Positions 22,601-37,600 of a DNA stretch of 64,000 nucleotides are shown one piece after another. The stretch spans positions 7,775,663-7,839,662 of the forward strand of contig NC_061811.1 of NCBI RefSeq assembly GCF_021462225.1, written 5' to 3'. Under the pieces are notes generated by a model. It did no database searches. It was not told the origin of the DNA and saw nothing but the letters and a program-made list of their open reading frames with translations. The number at the start of each line of letters is the position of its first letter. The stretch's first letter is position 1. Origin of the DNA: Girardinichthys multiradiatus. Taxonomy: Eukaryota > Chordata > Actinopteri > Cyprinodontiformes > Goodeidae. The position numbers and the translations under genes were made by a program.

Positions 22601-25600
22601 ATAACCCAACTAATTTAACTGAACTCTTTATGTGTTTAAAAAGCATGTGGTAGAGGGTCAACCTCCTGAAGGACATTATAGGTGTATGTATATATTTGAA
22701 CCTGTATAATTCTGACTGTGTAGATGTGAAGAAATCCACAATAAATTCAAAATCAATTCTTGTTCATCAAAAGCCAAACATTAATCTGACCTCAGTGTGA
22801 AGATCAGTGAATGTAAACATATCACTGGATCTGTGTTACGGACTCCAAAGCTGCGGATATTTGGATGTGGAAATATCAGTTACGTCAGGAACTGTTTTTA
22901 TTTTCCACAGACCTGCTTCAGGCCAGTGGAGACTCTACAGGACCTGGAGCTTCTGACGTCGGAGGTTCTCCTCCCTCTCATGTGTCACAGCGTGGTGCAA
23001 GGCCAAATAAAGAATCTCAGGTTAATTGGATTCCCTGATAAGCAGAACTCTCTAATGTGCTTGTTGTGCGTATAGCAAACATAGAAAGGGTTTATTTTTA
23101 TCATTTTTTCCTCAGAAAATTTGTTAATTCATTTTTTTTTTTTATTCAACTTGAGCTACACCCGCTGCCTCTGTTTACTTCAGGTCCTCCTCGGTTGTGT
23201 GTAATGTTGAGTCAAGTCCTCTGAGTCCAGAGACTACGCCCAACCTTCCTGGTTTGGCTTGTCCAGGATGGAGGGATCGTCCAGGACTGGTAGTTCCCAG
23301 CTGTCCTTTTCCTCTCCTGACTGGACTGGGACTCCTGTTTGAAACCATCACAGAGATCCATAAAGGTCTCAGTAGAAAGGTAGATCTATGTAAAAACAGT
23401 GTCAGTAATGTACTCTCAGAATGCAGTGTTAATATTACAGTACTGCTTAGTCTGGTTAATGTTTGCTGCATTTTGGGCAAAGCAAACCTCAGATTTAACA
23501 ATGTTTTCAGCTCTGATCCACTCTTCACCTCTGTAGTTCGCAGCCCTCGTGCTGTCAGAGCCTGTGATTAGTTACCTGCACAGCTGCAGCCACGCCTCAC
23601 CCACACTGTCCCACAGCGGGTCTTGGCTCCTTCGCCATGAACACCACGTCCTCTACCTGCTTCTCCGGCTGGCGCACAGACTGGTGAGTCTGGATTGGAT
23701 TTAAACTCTATTCATGCTGAGCTGTAGAGTACAGTTACATTTACAGTGTCTGAAAATGCTGCTGTGGTTGTTTTACAAATCTGCAGAACAGTTTGCATAT
23801 GAGATTCATATATTTGATGTATTTCTACGCTTTTTCACTTTCTTCAGGTTCCAATTGAGCCTGAAGTAGCCAAACATGCCTCATTGTACCACCAGGTGGC
23901 CCTGGTGCTTCTTCCCTGGTTACTTCCGGGCAGTGAATACTTGGCACATGAGCTGCTCTCCACTGTTATCTTCAGCAAGGACTTTTTATCGTAAGCAAAA
24001 CCTTTAATTTTCTCAGTTTAAAGCTTCAAGAAGGGTCTAAATTATGCCGTTTTTATGAACCGAAGTAAAAGTAATTAAAGCATAATAATAATAATACAGT
24101 TTTACGACTAAAAGAGTCTCTGGGACAGAGTTTTAGATGTCTGGACCTTATTAAATAAAAGCAACCTTTTCCCTGTTTATTTGAGTCTTGGTTTCTCTGG
24201 TAGAATACCATTAGATGACCTTCTAGGTCTAGCTGGAACGTACCCATTGATCGTGTCACTGAGGTTTAGAGGTGAGGGCATAAACACATTTAAAAACAGA
24301 TAAGAAAATCAAGGACAAAAAATCATTATACATTTTTTAATTTGTTCAGACTTGTAACTCAAGGCAGTTATATAAATTTCCATGTTTGAAATAGTTAAAA
24401 TAGTAAGACAGAAAAAACGGCAAAGACCACAGTAGGAAATGACCTCTTCTGACAAAAACTGCAATTCTTAAAGCTAAAATTTCGTGCAGCATTCAGGTCG
24501 TACTTTCTGCTGTTATTGTAAAATAACCTTGAGGGCAAGATGTTTCTAACAGACGGACTGTTTGCAGGGTGAGGACATTTCTGTTTTCTCCACCTATGTT
24601 TACTTTCACGGAGCTCACCACATTTACTGCGTAGAGAATCTGTAGGTAAAGTCTTCAAAAGGTTTGCCCACCGCAAATCTGTTCGACATATTAATGCTAG
24701 GAATGTCTTGTTTTTGTAATGAAAACAATCCATTATCCGTTTACAGCCATAGAGTGTTACAGGCTTCAAGATGGTGAGCTAGATTTGGTACAGTGTTACC
24801 TTCCCGCAGCATTGGAAACAAATTATGCTGTTTGGAAAACAATGAAAAGACTGATTTTCATTTTTTATGTTTCACTTTCCAGATATTGTAGAAGCTTACC
24901 TTTAAAACTAGGTCTAAAAGCTAGAGGGAGCCGGTGTGGGAGTAAAGCGCTCGCTCCTTCCTGTGCCGACTAACATTCTGGCAGCGCTCTTCTGAACTTG
25001 TTGCAGGTTTGTGATGGATTACTCTGGAAGGCCAACATGTAGGGAACTACAATAATCATCTGCAGATGAAACTAAAGCTTTTTTAGTGTCAGTTTCACTA
25101 AGCATGCTCCAACCCTTTGTGTTAATGTGAAGGAAGTTAAAGCTGAGATCGCTGTCAAAAATGACTTCAAGGTTTTTGGCATCTCTTTCATCCATTACTG
25201 AAACAAGACTTCCAGATAGTGCTGGGCGATATGGAAAAAACCATATATCACAATACAGACTATTTTATATCACAATAATATATATCACGATATACCCCCA
25301 ATTTCTCTGTTATTCTCTGAAAAATATGACAAAATAATATCATTGCTTATTTTTTTCCAACTTTGTAATGTATTGCACCGACTACGCCAAAACAAATTCC
25401 TTGTATGTCCAAAAACGTACTTGGCAATAAAGCTTTTCTGATTCTGATTCTGATTCTGATTATTTTAAAGTGACATTTTACGGAGCCCGTGAGGGGACAT
25501 GGGGACAAAAGTTGTTAATCGCTTTGATAAAGCTGTGCATTTTGGAACAGCAGCACAGATGACAAACTGCTCACAAAACAAACAGCATTGATATGGCATT

Positions 25601-28600
25601 AATATGGTTTATTTGTCATATGCAGGTTAACATGCAGTCAACAATGCGATTAAAGGCTTAGGATAAGAAGAACCGTTCAAATCACGATAAAAACAAAAGC
25701 ACTAATGTCATGCAAAAGAAAGTACACATCACGCATCAGTAATAAGCAAATAAAGTGTCACAGATGTGGTTTCAAGCAGCATTATTGTCCAGAGTTCAGT
25801 AGTTTGACAGCTTGTGGATAAAAACTGTCTTTAAGTCTGATTGAAGATCCTTTTATTTAAGGCTGATTTCAAAATAAAACTCAATAAATCTCAAAAATGG
25901 GTGTAGTGTTTGTTTTATTTTTGCAGTTATCTGGTTTGGAAACTCTCCCACAACGAATCGCGACTGAACGCAAAAGTATTGCATGGGGACGCAAAAGAAA
26001 ATAAATTCCCCCATGTCACCTCGCGGGCTCTGTAACATTTAACTGAACTGTCACAGATGAGAAAAATACATTTTAGTGCAGCAATATATGTGTATCAAAT
26101 GACAACAGATGAGGTAGAGGTAGAGCTGCAGTAGCAGCTTCTTGAACCCAAAATGTATCCAAATCACAGACGTACCCCACATTTTTGGTAAAAGAGCTTC
26201 TTCTTGGGCTGCCTCCGTACCTGTCTCTGTTTGTTGCAACCCCGGGTATGAGACTTCAGCCTCTGGCGCCTCCATCTTTCAGCACTCATGAGTTAAATAA
26301 TGTAAAGCCTGTCGCAAACCGGCGTGTGAGTCACATAATGTAAAGCAGCGTCATGTCGCAAAACCACAAGACGGAGCTTCTTTGCGAAAAAACCTATTTT
26401 TTATTCTTGTTTATCACATATATAAACTGGGTGTATGCAAAGTGACAACACTAATACATTAATCATAGCCTTCTTTATGAAATATTTGCTTGAATAATTG
26501 ATAAAATTATGTTAGAAAGGATAGAAGAGAAGTAGCACAATAGACACTTTTCTATCATCCCCACGATATGCATTGTCTTATCGCCCAGCACTACTTCCAA
26601 AGACAAAAGATTTCCAAAAACAAAAATCTCAGTATGGTCTTAAACTGCAACAAATTCTGACACGTCCACATTTATATCATCTATGCCGTAAAGCAAAGAC
26701 CTCAATAGTCTGGGAACATGAGGAGATTAAGATAAATATATCAGCACATTATCTGCATATTGGTGAAACTGATTTGTGTTTGTCAGAAGATTTCATCTAC
26801 CAGAAAGAACATCTAGAACGGGAGTTGGTTGATAATACGAAGGCTCCTAAACAGTCTTAAAAACTATGAGATGATTCCCAGCCTGGATAAGTATACAAAA
26901 ATGGAAATTATTCTTTGCTGGTTTTGGTTTTTGACAGAACCCACAGATACTGTAAATGCACATCTGTTTGAAAATGTCATTGAAAGAAATTTCACAGGTT
27001 TTTTTGGGGCTCAGTTTTAAACAGGTTCTTTAACCGAGTATTTTTCAGATGCCGAGAGACATTCCTTCCACTCCTTCAATTGTTTTGTAATTTTACAAAC
27101 AGATGACAAAAAAGTTAAACAGCTCTGCTGAGTAATGTTTCATCCTTTGTGGAACAACAAAATTATAAAACCCACTTTGGAAAATGTGATGTGCTCGAAT
27201 GTCCCGAATGTTTTAAAACCGCTGTAAAAAAATATATATCTAGGAATAGAGAAGTAAGGACATAAATAATAAACTCTAAATATATATATTTTTTTGCTGC
27301 TGGCAACAGCAATAAGTGGATCTGAGCAAAATAGTTCAAGATGCCGTGTTGACAATCAAAACGCTGTATTAACTTCTTGAGCTGCACGGTGGTGCAGTTT
27401 GTAGCACTTTTTGTTTGCAGCTAAAAGGTCCATGGTTCGAATCCCAGCCTTTGGTCTTTCTGCATGGAGTTTTTTATGGTTCTCACCATGCATGTGTGGG
27501 TTGTCTCCAGCTTTCTCCCACTGTCCAAAACGTGACTTAATTAGTATCTCTAAATTGCCCAGTAAGGTAAGAGTGTGTGTGCATGGTTGGTTGTCCTGTG
27601 TGTCTCTGTGTTGCCCTGTGATGGACTGGTGATCTGTACAGGGTGTACCCCATGTTGTGCAGTTATGATTATTTGATTATGAATCTTTATTAAAAATTAT
27701 AATTACAAATTGTAATTCATAATTTACAATTCCTAACTAAAATCATTCACAACAAATAGATATTAAAATGGTATTGTGATTATTGGGCTACTACCCCTCA
27801 TTAATAACTATAATTGATTATTATTAATCCCAACCCATAGTTGGGATTAATAATCTATAATTATTAACCAACATCAGCTTGATGGCTAATGAGAGTCGGA
27901 TACCTGTGACAAAGCTGTAAAATTAGCTTGGATTCATTTATGTTTTCCTTGTTTAATGAAGCTTCTTTGATAAATGTGTCTATCACGATTATCTCATAAA
28001 AATGCCATGTAACAGGGTTATTTGTTATATTTATGAGGAAGCTAATAGCATATCTTCACCTAGAGACTCAGATGTGAAAATAATGATCAGATGTTGCAGC
28101 TTATTAATGTGGGAGGAGCCACAGATCAGAGGCCAAATGAACCCACCACCAGACTCTTGCCTGTCGGTTAAAGTGACAGCAGCAGTTTAGACTTGTGTGG
28201 GAAATGTTTTATAATTAAGTTGTCCCGATCAGCAGTTCTCAAGGTTTTCTGATGGTTTATGAGTGACATTCTGCAGAAATATTTCTCTATATCTCTTTCA
28301 TTACAAGAAGGAACCGATCCTTGGATGTAAAATATATGGAAATGAAGGGTATAACCAACGAATGGATGCAACTAGGTCCAAACCTGCCAGATTTTAGCTA
28401 TAAAATGTTCTGTAAAGGAAGTAATTTAAAGATGATAATTTAGATAGATTACACATGTGTAAGCATGACTTTGGTTTATGTCTGTTTGTTTGCTTTGCAG
28501 GGAGGGACACAGCGGTGGACCAGAGGCTGTAGAACTTGGGGAACTGAAGCTTCACACCCAGCATCAAACATCACCGTCTCTTCAGACTGTTGGGGCCCTT

Positions 28601-31600
28601 CTGAGAGAAGCCTGCACCCAGCTGCCCTCCATACGAGGCTGCTACCTCACTCACCTGGCCTACCTGGAACAGTCTGTGCTCGTATCCCGAGACGTTTTCC
28701 TGGGGCGCAACCCATGGATCAATTCCCATCTCCTCCCAGAGCTCACCGGCCCCACACTGCCGTCCGACTGGCCTTTCATCCCGCTGATCAGCCTGTACGA
28801 GTGGACCGGGGTGTCTGAAGGTGGAGGGTTGGCGGTGGAGGAGCTGCCTCATGGATCTCTGCAGGGAGTGACCCATTGTCTGCAATGGTTGCTGTTGCTG
28901 GAGGTCTGGAGGGAAGAAGCTCTGAAGGTACTAGGCCAAAAGGATCTTTATATTGAAACTGAATTAAAAGGATTTAGACTGAGCTCAGCAAGTGCCCAAA
29001 AATGAGATAAACTACAGATAGTACATAGAACAAAGAACTAGCGTTGCTCCCACATTGTATCTTGTCTTTCCCTGTATGCAAGCCCTTTAAAAAATCCGTT
29101 TTACATAGACATAAACATGAGGAAATTAATTTGTGCTGCAGCAGGATGGGGTGCTACCTACTATGATGCAAGGATTTGACATTTTTTCCTATTTAAAGAT
29201 TAACTGGGAATAGGAATTCAAGGAATCTCTCCTTGAACCACCACCTTAACGTGGTGGAGGGGTTTGAGTGCTCAAATGATCCTAGAGGCTATGTTGTCTG
29301 GGGCTTAAATGCCCCTGGTAGGGTCTCCCATGGCAAACAGGCTCTAGGTGATGGGTCAGACAAAGAGTGGTTCAAGAATCCCTCATGAGGACCAAAATAT
29401 CGAGGCACGTGACGTCACCCGGTACGGCGGAGCCAGGGTCCCACCCTGGAGCCAGGCCTGGGGTCGGGACTCGTCGGAGAGCGCCTGGTGGCCGGGTTGC
29501 TCCTCGCGGGACCCGGCCGGGCCAAGCCCGAACGAGAGACGCGAGGCCAACCCCCAGTGGGCCCACCACCTGCAGGGGGAACCGTGAGGGACCGGTGCAA
29601 AGAGGATTGGGTGGCGGACGAAGGTGGCGGACGAAGGTGGAGACCTCAGCGGCCCGATCCCCGGATGCTTAGGCTGGCTCTAGGGACGTGGAATGTCACC
29701 TCGCTGGGGGGGAAGGAGCCTGAGCTTGTGCGGGAGGTCGAGAGATATCGACTAGAAATAGTCGGGCTCGCCTCCACGCACTGCGTGGGCTCTGGAACCC
29801 ATCTCCTTGAGAGGGGTTGGACTCTGTTCTACTCTGGAGTGGCCCACGGGGAGAGGCGGCGGGCTGGTGTGGGTTTGCTTGTTGCCCCCCAGCTCAGCCG
29901 TCTCGTGTTGGGGTTTACCCCAGTGGATGAGAGGGTCGTATCCCTGCGCCTTCGGGTTGGGGAGAGGTCTCTGACTATCATTTCAGCCTACGGGCCGAGT
30001 GGTAGTGCAGAGTACCCTGCCTTCTTGGCGTCCCTGTCGGGGGTGCTGGATAGTGCCCCTCCCGGGGACTCCATTATTCTGCTGGGGGACTTCAACGCCC
30101 ACGTGGGGAACGACAGTAACACCTGGACAGGCGTGATCGGGAGGAATGGCCTCCCCGATCTGAATCCGAGTGGTGTTTTGTTATTGGACTTCTGTGCTAG
30201 TCACAGATTGTCCATAACGAACACCATGTTCAAACATAAGGGTGTCCATCAGTGGACTTGGCACCAGGACACCCTAGGCAGGAGGTCGATGATCGACTTT
30301 GTTGTCGTATCATCAGATCTTCGGCCGCATATTTTGGACACTCGGGTGAAGAGAGGGACTGAGCCGTCCACTGATCATCACCTGGTGGTGAGTTGGATCC
30401 GCTGGAGGAGGAGAAAGCCGGACAGACTTGGCAGGCCCAAGCGCATAGTGAGGGTCTGCTGGGAACGTCTGGCGGAGCCCTCGGCCAGGGATGTATTCAA
30501 CTCCCACCTCCGGGAGAGCTTCGACCAGATCCCGGGGGATGTTGGAGACATAGAGTCCGAGTGAACCATGTTCTCCGCATCTATTGTGGATGCTGCTGCC
30601 CGTAGCTGCGGCCGTAAGGTCAGCGGTGCCTGTCGCGGCGGCAATCCCAGAACCCGGTGGTGGACACCGGCAGTAAGGGATGCTGTTAAGCTGAAGAAGG
30701 AGTCCTATCGGCTGTGGTTGGCTTGTGGGACTCCTGAGGCGTCTGATGGGTACCATGAGGCCAAGCGTGCTGCGGCCCGGGCTGTGGCAGAGGCAAAAAC
30801 ATGGGCCTGGGAGGAGTTCGGTGAGGCCATGGAGAAGGACTACCGGTTGGCCTCGAAGCGATTCTGGCAAACCGTCCGTCGCCTCAGGAGGGGGAAGCAG
30901 TGCTTCGCCAACACTGTTTATAGTGGGGGCGGGATACTGCTGACCTCGACTGAGGACATTATCGGGCGGTGGAAGGAGTACTTCGAGGATCTCCTCAATC
31001 CTGCCATCACGCATTCCGTGGTGGAAACAGAGGCTGGGGACTCGGGGTTGGACTCTTTCATCACCCAGGCTGAAGTCACCGAGGTGGTTAAAACGCTCCG
31101 CGGTGGCAAGGCTTCGGGGGTGGATGAGATCCGCCCTGAGTACCTCAAGTCTCTGGATGTTGTAGGGCTGTCATGGTTGACACGTCTCTTCAACATTGCG
31201 TGGCGGTCGGGGACAGTGCCTCTGGACTGGCAGACTGGGGTGGTGGTCCCCCTTCATAAGAAGGGTGACCGGAGGGTGTGTTCCAACTACAGGGGGATCA
31301 CACTCCTCAGCCTCCCTGGTAAGGCCTACGCCAGGGTATTGGAGAGGAGAGTCCGACCGATAGTCGAACCTCGGCTTCAGGAGGAGCAGTGTGGTTTTTG
31401 TCCCGGCCGTGGAACACTGGACCAACTCTATACCCTCTACAGGGTGCTCGAGTGTTCATGGGAGTTTTCCCAACCGGTTCACATGTGTTTTGTGGACCTG
31501 GAGAAGGCATTCGACTGTGTCCCTCGTGATGCCCTGTGGGGGGTGCTCCAGGAGTATGGAATCGGGGGCCCTTTACTAGGGGCCATCCGGTCCCTGTACG

Positions 31601-34600
31601 AGCGGAGCAGGAGTTTGGTCCGCATTGCCGGCACTAAGTCGGACCTGTTCCCAGTGCATGTTGGACTCCGGCAGGGCTGCCCTTTGTCACCGGTCCTGTT
31701 CATAACTTTTATGGACAGGATTTCTAGACGCAGCCAAGGGCCGGAGGGGGTCGGGTTTGGGGACCAGTGGATTTCGTCTCTTCTTTTTGCAGATGACGTG
31801 GTCCTGCTGGCCCCCTCTAGCCAAAACCTACAGCATGCGCTGTGGCGGTTCGCAGCCGAGTGTGAAGCGGCTGGGATGAGGATCAGCTCCTCCAAGTCCG
31901 AGGCCATGGTACTCGACCGGAAAAGGGTGGCTTGTCCTCTTCAGGTTGGAGGGGAGTTCCTGCCTCAAGTGGAGGAGTTTAAGTATCTCGGGGTCTTGTT
32001 CACGAGTGAGGGAAGAATGGAGCGGGAGATCGACAGACGGATCGGTGCGGCTGCCACAGTAATGGGGGTGCTGTGCCGGTCCGTTGTGGTGAAGAGAGAG
32101 CTGAGCCGAAAAGCAAAGCTCTCAATTTACTGGTCGGTCTACGTTCCTACCCTCACTTATGGCCATGAACTTTGGGTCATGACTGAAAGAACGAGATCCC
32201 GGATACAAGCGGCTGAAATGAGCTTCCTCCGTACGGTGGCCGGGCACTCCCTTAGAGATAGGGTGAGGAGCTCGGCCATCCGGGAGGGGCTCGGAGTAGA
32301 GCCGCTGCTCCTCCACATCGAGAGGAGCCAGTTGAGGTGGCTCGGGCATCTATACCGGATGCCTCCTGGATGCCTTCCTTGGGAGGTGTTCCAGGCACGT
32401 CCCACCGGGAGGAGGCCCAGGGGACGGCCCAGGACACGCTGGAGGGACTATGTCTCTCGGCTGGCCTGGGAACGCCTTGGGCTTCCCCTGGAGGAGCTGG
32501 AGGAGGTGTCTGGAGAGAGGGACGTCTGGGCGTCTCTGTTGAGTCTGCTGCCCCCGCGACCCGGTCCCGGATAAAGCGGAAGACGACGAGTACGAGTACG
32601 AGGAATTCATTATTCTGTGAGTGCCTTCAAGTGGTTAGATAATTATTAGCAAAAATAATCAGAAAGTAGGTCATGCTGTCAGTTTCACTTTCAGTTTTAA
32701 GTGTCCCACACACAAGTATCTATGTCAGCCTTAGTATATCTGATAAAATTTGTATTCAGAAGTTCCCCTGCATTGGGTTTGCTTCTTCTCCACCTGTACT
32801 TCGGCTTCCTCCCATAAAGCGGCAGTGTAATCCATGTAAAATTATTGGTTCGGTCCCCTTTTGTACATTGCTGATCAGTTTTGGTGCCTCTCTTTATCTT
32901 CAGGTCATCCTTCCTATTGCCAAACTCGCCCGCCTGTCCTGTGTCTTCCTCTGTTCCAGTGATCTGTTCCTGGAGAGACCTGTTCAGAGACTGACCTGGG
33001 CTCTGTTCCGAATGCTCACCAGGTGAAAACTTGGAAAACTTCCACACTATGAACCTAAAATAGGACAGAGATCTCTTAATAAACATTTATTTATTTGCTT
33101 TTAGGGAGTCCAGATTGGACTCTTTGGACCTGGATGTGCCTCCTCCAGGTCTTGCCTCCTTCCAAGACCTGTACACAGCCCTTTTGGACCAGTATGAAGC
33201 TGTGTCTTTTGGAGACAAGCTCTTTGGCTGTTGGGTTCTCTTGCCTCTGCAGAGGAGGTACAGCGCCTCCATGAGGCTGGCTGTTTTCGGAGAACATGTG
33301 GGAATGCTGAGATCCCTGGGTGTCACTCTGGAGCATGTAATGTCATCAGCTGCTTTTTAAATATGATATTAAAAAACCTTCTTCATAACCTGACTTAATG
33401 TTTTATCTCTTGATCTGAAGTTGTCCATCTCCGTCGAGCGGTTCACCTTGCCGCCTGAAGACTCTCTCCCTCTTCTTCGTCTGTACTTTCGCGCTTTGGT
33501 GATGGGAACCCTGAAGTTATCCTGGTGTCCCATCTTATATGTGGTTGCCTTGTCTCACATCAACTCCTTCATCTTCTCTCAGGATGCTGCGGTGCAGGTA
33601 CAGCACTGTTTAGTCTCTTCATGAATAAATGTGGGATGAAATAAAAGGTAACATGTTAAAGTAGTGTCACCAGATGCTGTAGGGTTTAACTGGGTTATTT
33701 TTACAAGCCATAGTGAGGTGTCTAACAAAGAGTGAACTGTGTAATTACTGCTGCTGCAATGAATGAGACTGGATCAGGCCTCAGGGATTTTAAATGATGT
33801 CATCAAATTAAAAACTCACCAAGCACAACATTTAGATTAGTTTATGAGTTTTAATTTCCTTCCTTCTGTTGTTGGTAACAACTTCATTATCTCCTGACAT
33901 TCAGGCCTTAACACTCAGCTGGTCTGCTGGATCGCTGCTTTATTTCAATTAATAAGTTTGGTAGGTTGTAGGTTCTCCAACAAGCATCAAAACGATTCTC
34001 AAATCAGACAGAAACATCATTCAAAAAATAAGTCAGAAAATTATTCACTTTAGAAATATGACTGTTTGTTTAAATGCGTTAAATAAATCCTTTCAAAGTA
34101 TTAATGTTGTTACATTATTAAGTTATTAAACTGTTTATTGACAGTATACAGTAGATATTGATATTAAATTCTAATCAAAATATTTTTCTTAGTGCATTTA
34201 AATCTTAATTAAATTTTTTAAATATATTTAATTTAAATTATGTACCTAAAGTAGCACAGTTCATTTCCAAATTTTACCTATTTTTCTATATGATTTATCT
34301 AAAGTAAAGTTATTTACTTTTCGGCCATATTTTAAAATATACTCTTTTTTTTTTGTAACCATTTCAAAAAAAGGCTTTTAACTCATAAAAACACCTATAA
34401 GGCTCATGCAGACATCTTCCAACTAGCCACTTGCATTTGGCGCTAATTTGGGGCCATAGTTTGAACCCCCCCCCCCCCCCGATCGATAGAAGCAGCTTAC
34501 GTGAAAACACGACTTCTCAAAGGAGAAAATATGATCTTGACAGATTTGCACAACATTTTAAGTCCGTGTTGGAGATTTCCCATGCTCTCAACATCAAGCA

Positions 34601-37600
34601 AAAGAACCGCCAGACTAAGCGGCGGGAATGAAACCAGATGCAAAACGAGCCGGTATTTTCCGAATATCCTTGCATAATTAAGCCTGGACCTGTTTTCACA
34701 TGGACTGGACTCGGGTTTCGGTTTCTGGTGCATTTTTGATTTAAACCTGTTTGGTCTTCATTTAGTGAAGTGACTCACAGCCAGGGTCAAACTGGCATAC
34801 GGGGCAACTGGGGAAATCCCCGGTGGACCGCTGGGTTAGGCATTTCTTGTTTTGTGAATGTTTAGTTTTTAATAACCACCTTTCACAGCTGTCAGTCATG
34901 ATTCTGCACTCCCGTGATCTGAGGCCCCGCCCCCCACGCCAAAACAGGGCCAAAAGTTTGAAGCCGAAAAAAAAATCTGAAAGTTCGAAAAAAAAAACTT
35001 TCTGAAAAGTAGTTTTTTTTTTTCCAGTTTCACAGCAGTTCTTTTCAGTTGCAAAACTTTTTTCCAGTTTTCAAATTTTTTGGGGGGAGGTTCAAAATAA
35101 TGTTTCAGGTTTAAATTTTTTTGTTTGAATAAACTTTTATTTTTCGGGTTAAAATTTATTTCGTTTGAATAAACTTTTATTTTTCAGGTTTAAATGTTTT
35201 TTGTTTGAACAAACTTTATGGCCCCAATTTAGCTCCATACTTGTAGTACTGAGATGTTCCACTAGAGGGCACCGATAAAAGCGCAGGATTTAATTCAGCA
35301 GGTTTTTGAACAAAGTAACAACTTTGTTAAATAGGTATAGGCCTCAGAAATACGTGTATCAACAATTATATATGGTTTGTTGTTACAGAGTTAAATGTTT
35401 AGGCTGAGAAATGTTGTAAACACTGAAAATAATTTAATAAAAATTTTAAAAATTGTTCTGTTTGAATATAAATACGCATAAATAGATCTGTACAAACAGT
35501 AAAGATCCCAAACAGAAAGAAATTAGCTGTGGTTTGGAAAAAATAAAACAAACAAGCATAGACTGAAATGAAAGGCATTTCAGCAAAGTGTAATGTAAAA
35601 GTGATGTGTTTCATTGAGAGCAGTGGCGGTTTTTGATTTCTGAGGAAGAAGCTGTGATAATGCAGTGTCATATGAAGGGTGAGATGTTCTGTCCAGGAGT
35701 GATAACACCTTGCTTTGCACCCAGCTGTCTCAGATAGATCTGGCCTCATTGGACGGTTTGTCTCCTTACTGTCTTTTCAGCAGCAGAGACATTTGTTTGT
35801 AAATTACTGATGAATCAGCAGCAACCACTGTTGTAAAAACTGTTTGCAAAAATTTTTTATACCCCAGGGACTTTTTTAATTTTTGTCCCATTATAACTAC
35901 AAACTTCAATGTGTTTTAGAGTTTCTGTGACAGACCACTGTAAAGCAGAGCATACGTATGAAGTGAAAGGAAAACATTACATGCTTTTTAATTACAGTAA
36001 AAAGAATCTGAAAAGTTCGGTGCTGATTTTTATTTGGCAGTTACAGCCGCAGGTCCTTTTGTGCGTGTCTCTTCCAGCTTTGCATATTTACTGACCGAAA
36101 CTGATGCCCACTCTTCTTGGCCATTCTAACACATAACTATGAATATGTATGTTGAGGGTTGTTGTGTTCCTGGAAGGTGAACCCCTGCCCCACTATCTAG
36201 GTCTTTTGCAGCCTTGAACAAGCTCTCCTCCAGGGTCTCCCCATCAACTCCATCCAGCTCTCCTTTCCCTGCTGATATTCACATACCATTCTGCATGCAG
36301 GCCACAAAGTTCAGTTTAGGTCTCATCTGACCAGAGCTCTTTCTTCCCTTTCATGTAGCCAGATTTGCAAAGTGCAGGACTAATAGTTGTTCCCCACCTG
36401 AACTCTGGATCTCAGCGGCTCCTCTAAAGGAGATCTCGCGACTGCTTCTCTGATTAATGTTCTCCTTGCCAGGCCTGTCAGTTTAGGTGGACGGACATAT
36501 TGGTAGGTTTGCAGTTGTACCATACTCTTTCCTAAACAGAGCTGTGTGAGATGTTCAAAGCCCAGGTTATTTTTTTAGAACCTAACCCTGCTTTAAACGT
36601 CTCCACAACCCTCACTGTCTGCTGTGGTCTTCATGATGCTGTTTGTTCTTCAGTGTTCTTTAACAAACCTCTGAGTCTTTCACCGAACATCTGGATTCAT
36701 AGTAATGCATTTTGTTGGATTGGATTTTATTTAGGGGAATCAGACTAAAGTGGGATGAAAAGAACACATTTCAGGTTTTTATTTGTAAAATCTATGAAAA
36801 CCGTACATAATTTCCTTTGCGCTGTGATCTGTCACATAAAAAAAATAAAATATTTTAAAGTTTGTGATTTTAATGGTGATAAATTGTAAGGGTTATGGAT
36901 ATTTTATGCTAGGAACTGTATTGTAGCCCATCAGCTCACTCTGCTGCTACTGTTACAGCTGTGCTTTTATTTTTATTAAGCCATGAAACAGGCTGCTGCA
37001 GCTTTGTGGCACCAGTATGTTTCCCACATTAGAATTTGACCCACAGTTCTGAAAGTTATAATGATGACACTTCATTGTGTTGACTTGGAGTGAAACCTTT
37101 TTTTTCCAGGAGGTTGAAGCAGCTCGACTGAGTATGCTGAGGAAAATCTACTACCTGACTGATGAGGTACTCCTACACTTTCTGCACTCACTGCTGGTCT
37201 TGTTTTGATTCACTCTTCCTGTCTCTGCTCATTCTGTGCTTTTACATGTTCATTGATTTCATTGACTCTGTCCCTGTGCACTCTCTCCTCCGTTCAGGAA
37301 AACGAGTCTGTTTCTGTGTTTTTTCAGCCTGTTGACCTCAGTTCTTATTTCTTTCAGTTCACTGAACTGATTCTTGCTGTGTGTATATCATAGCTTAGTT
37401 TGAATCTGTTATTCCTCACTGTTGCCTGTTTAATACATACATTTTGTTTGCTAATCCCATCTTTAGATTGAGTTCTGCAGTACACTCATACAGGCACATT
37501 CCAGTGAATAAGAATATTATCAAGAAGGTCATTTATTTCAGTAATTCCATTCAAAAAGTGAGTATATTGTATAAATTCACTGCATAGAGTGATGTATTTT

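Noticed and set aside
27380..27460. Functional tRNA gene
   Set aside because: A and B boxes are present, but no cloverleaf can be formed and the same body recurs at 51643; it is a SINE head.
30568..32574. Separate second ORF of the Rex3 element
   Set aside because: It is in the same frame as the upstream part and is split only by one TGA, so it is one interrupted gene.
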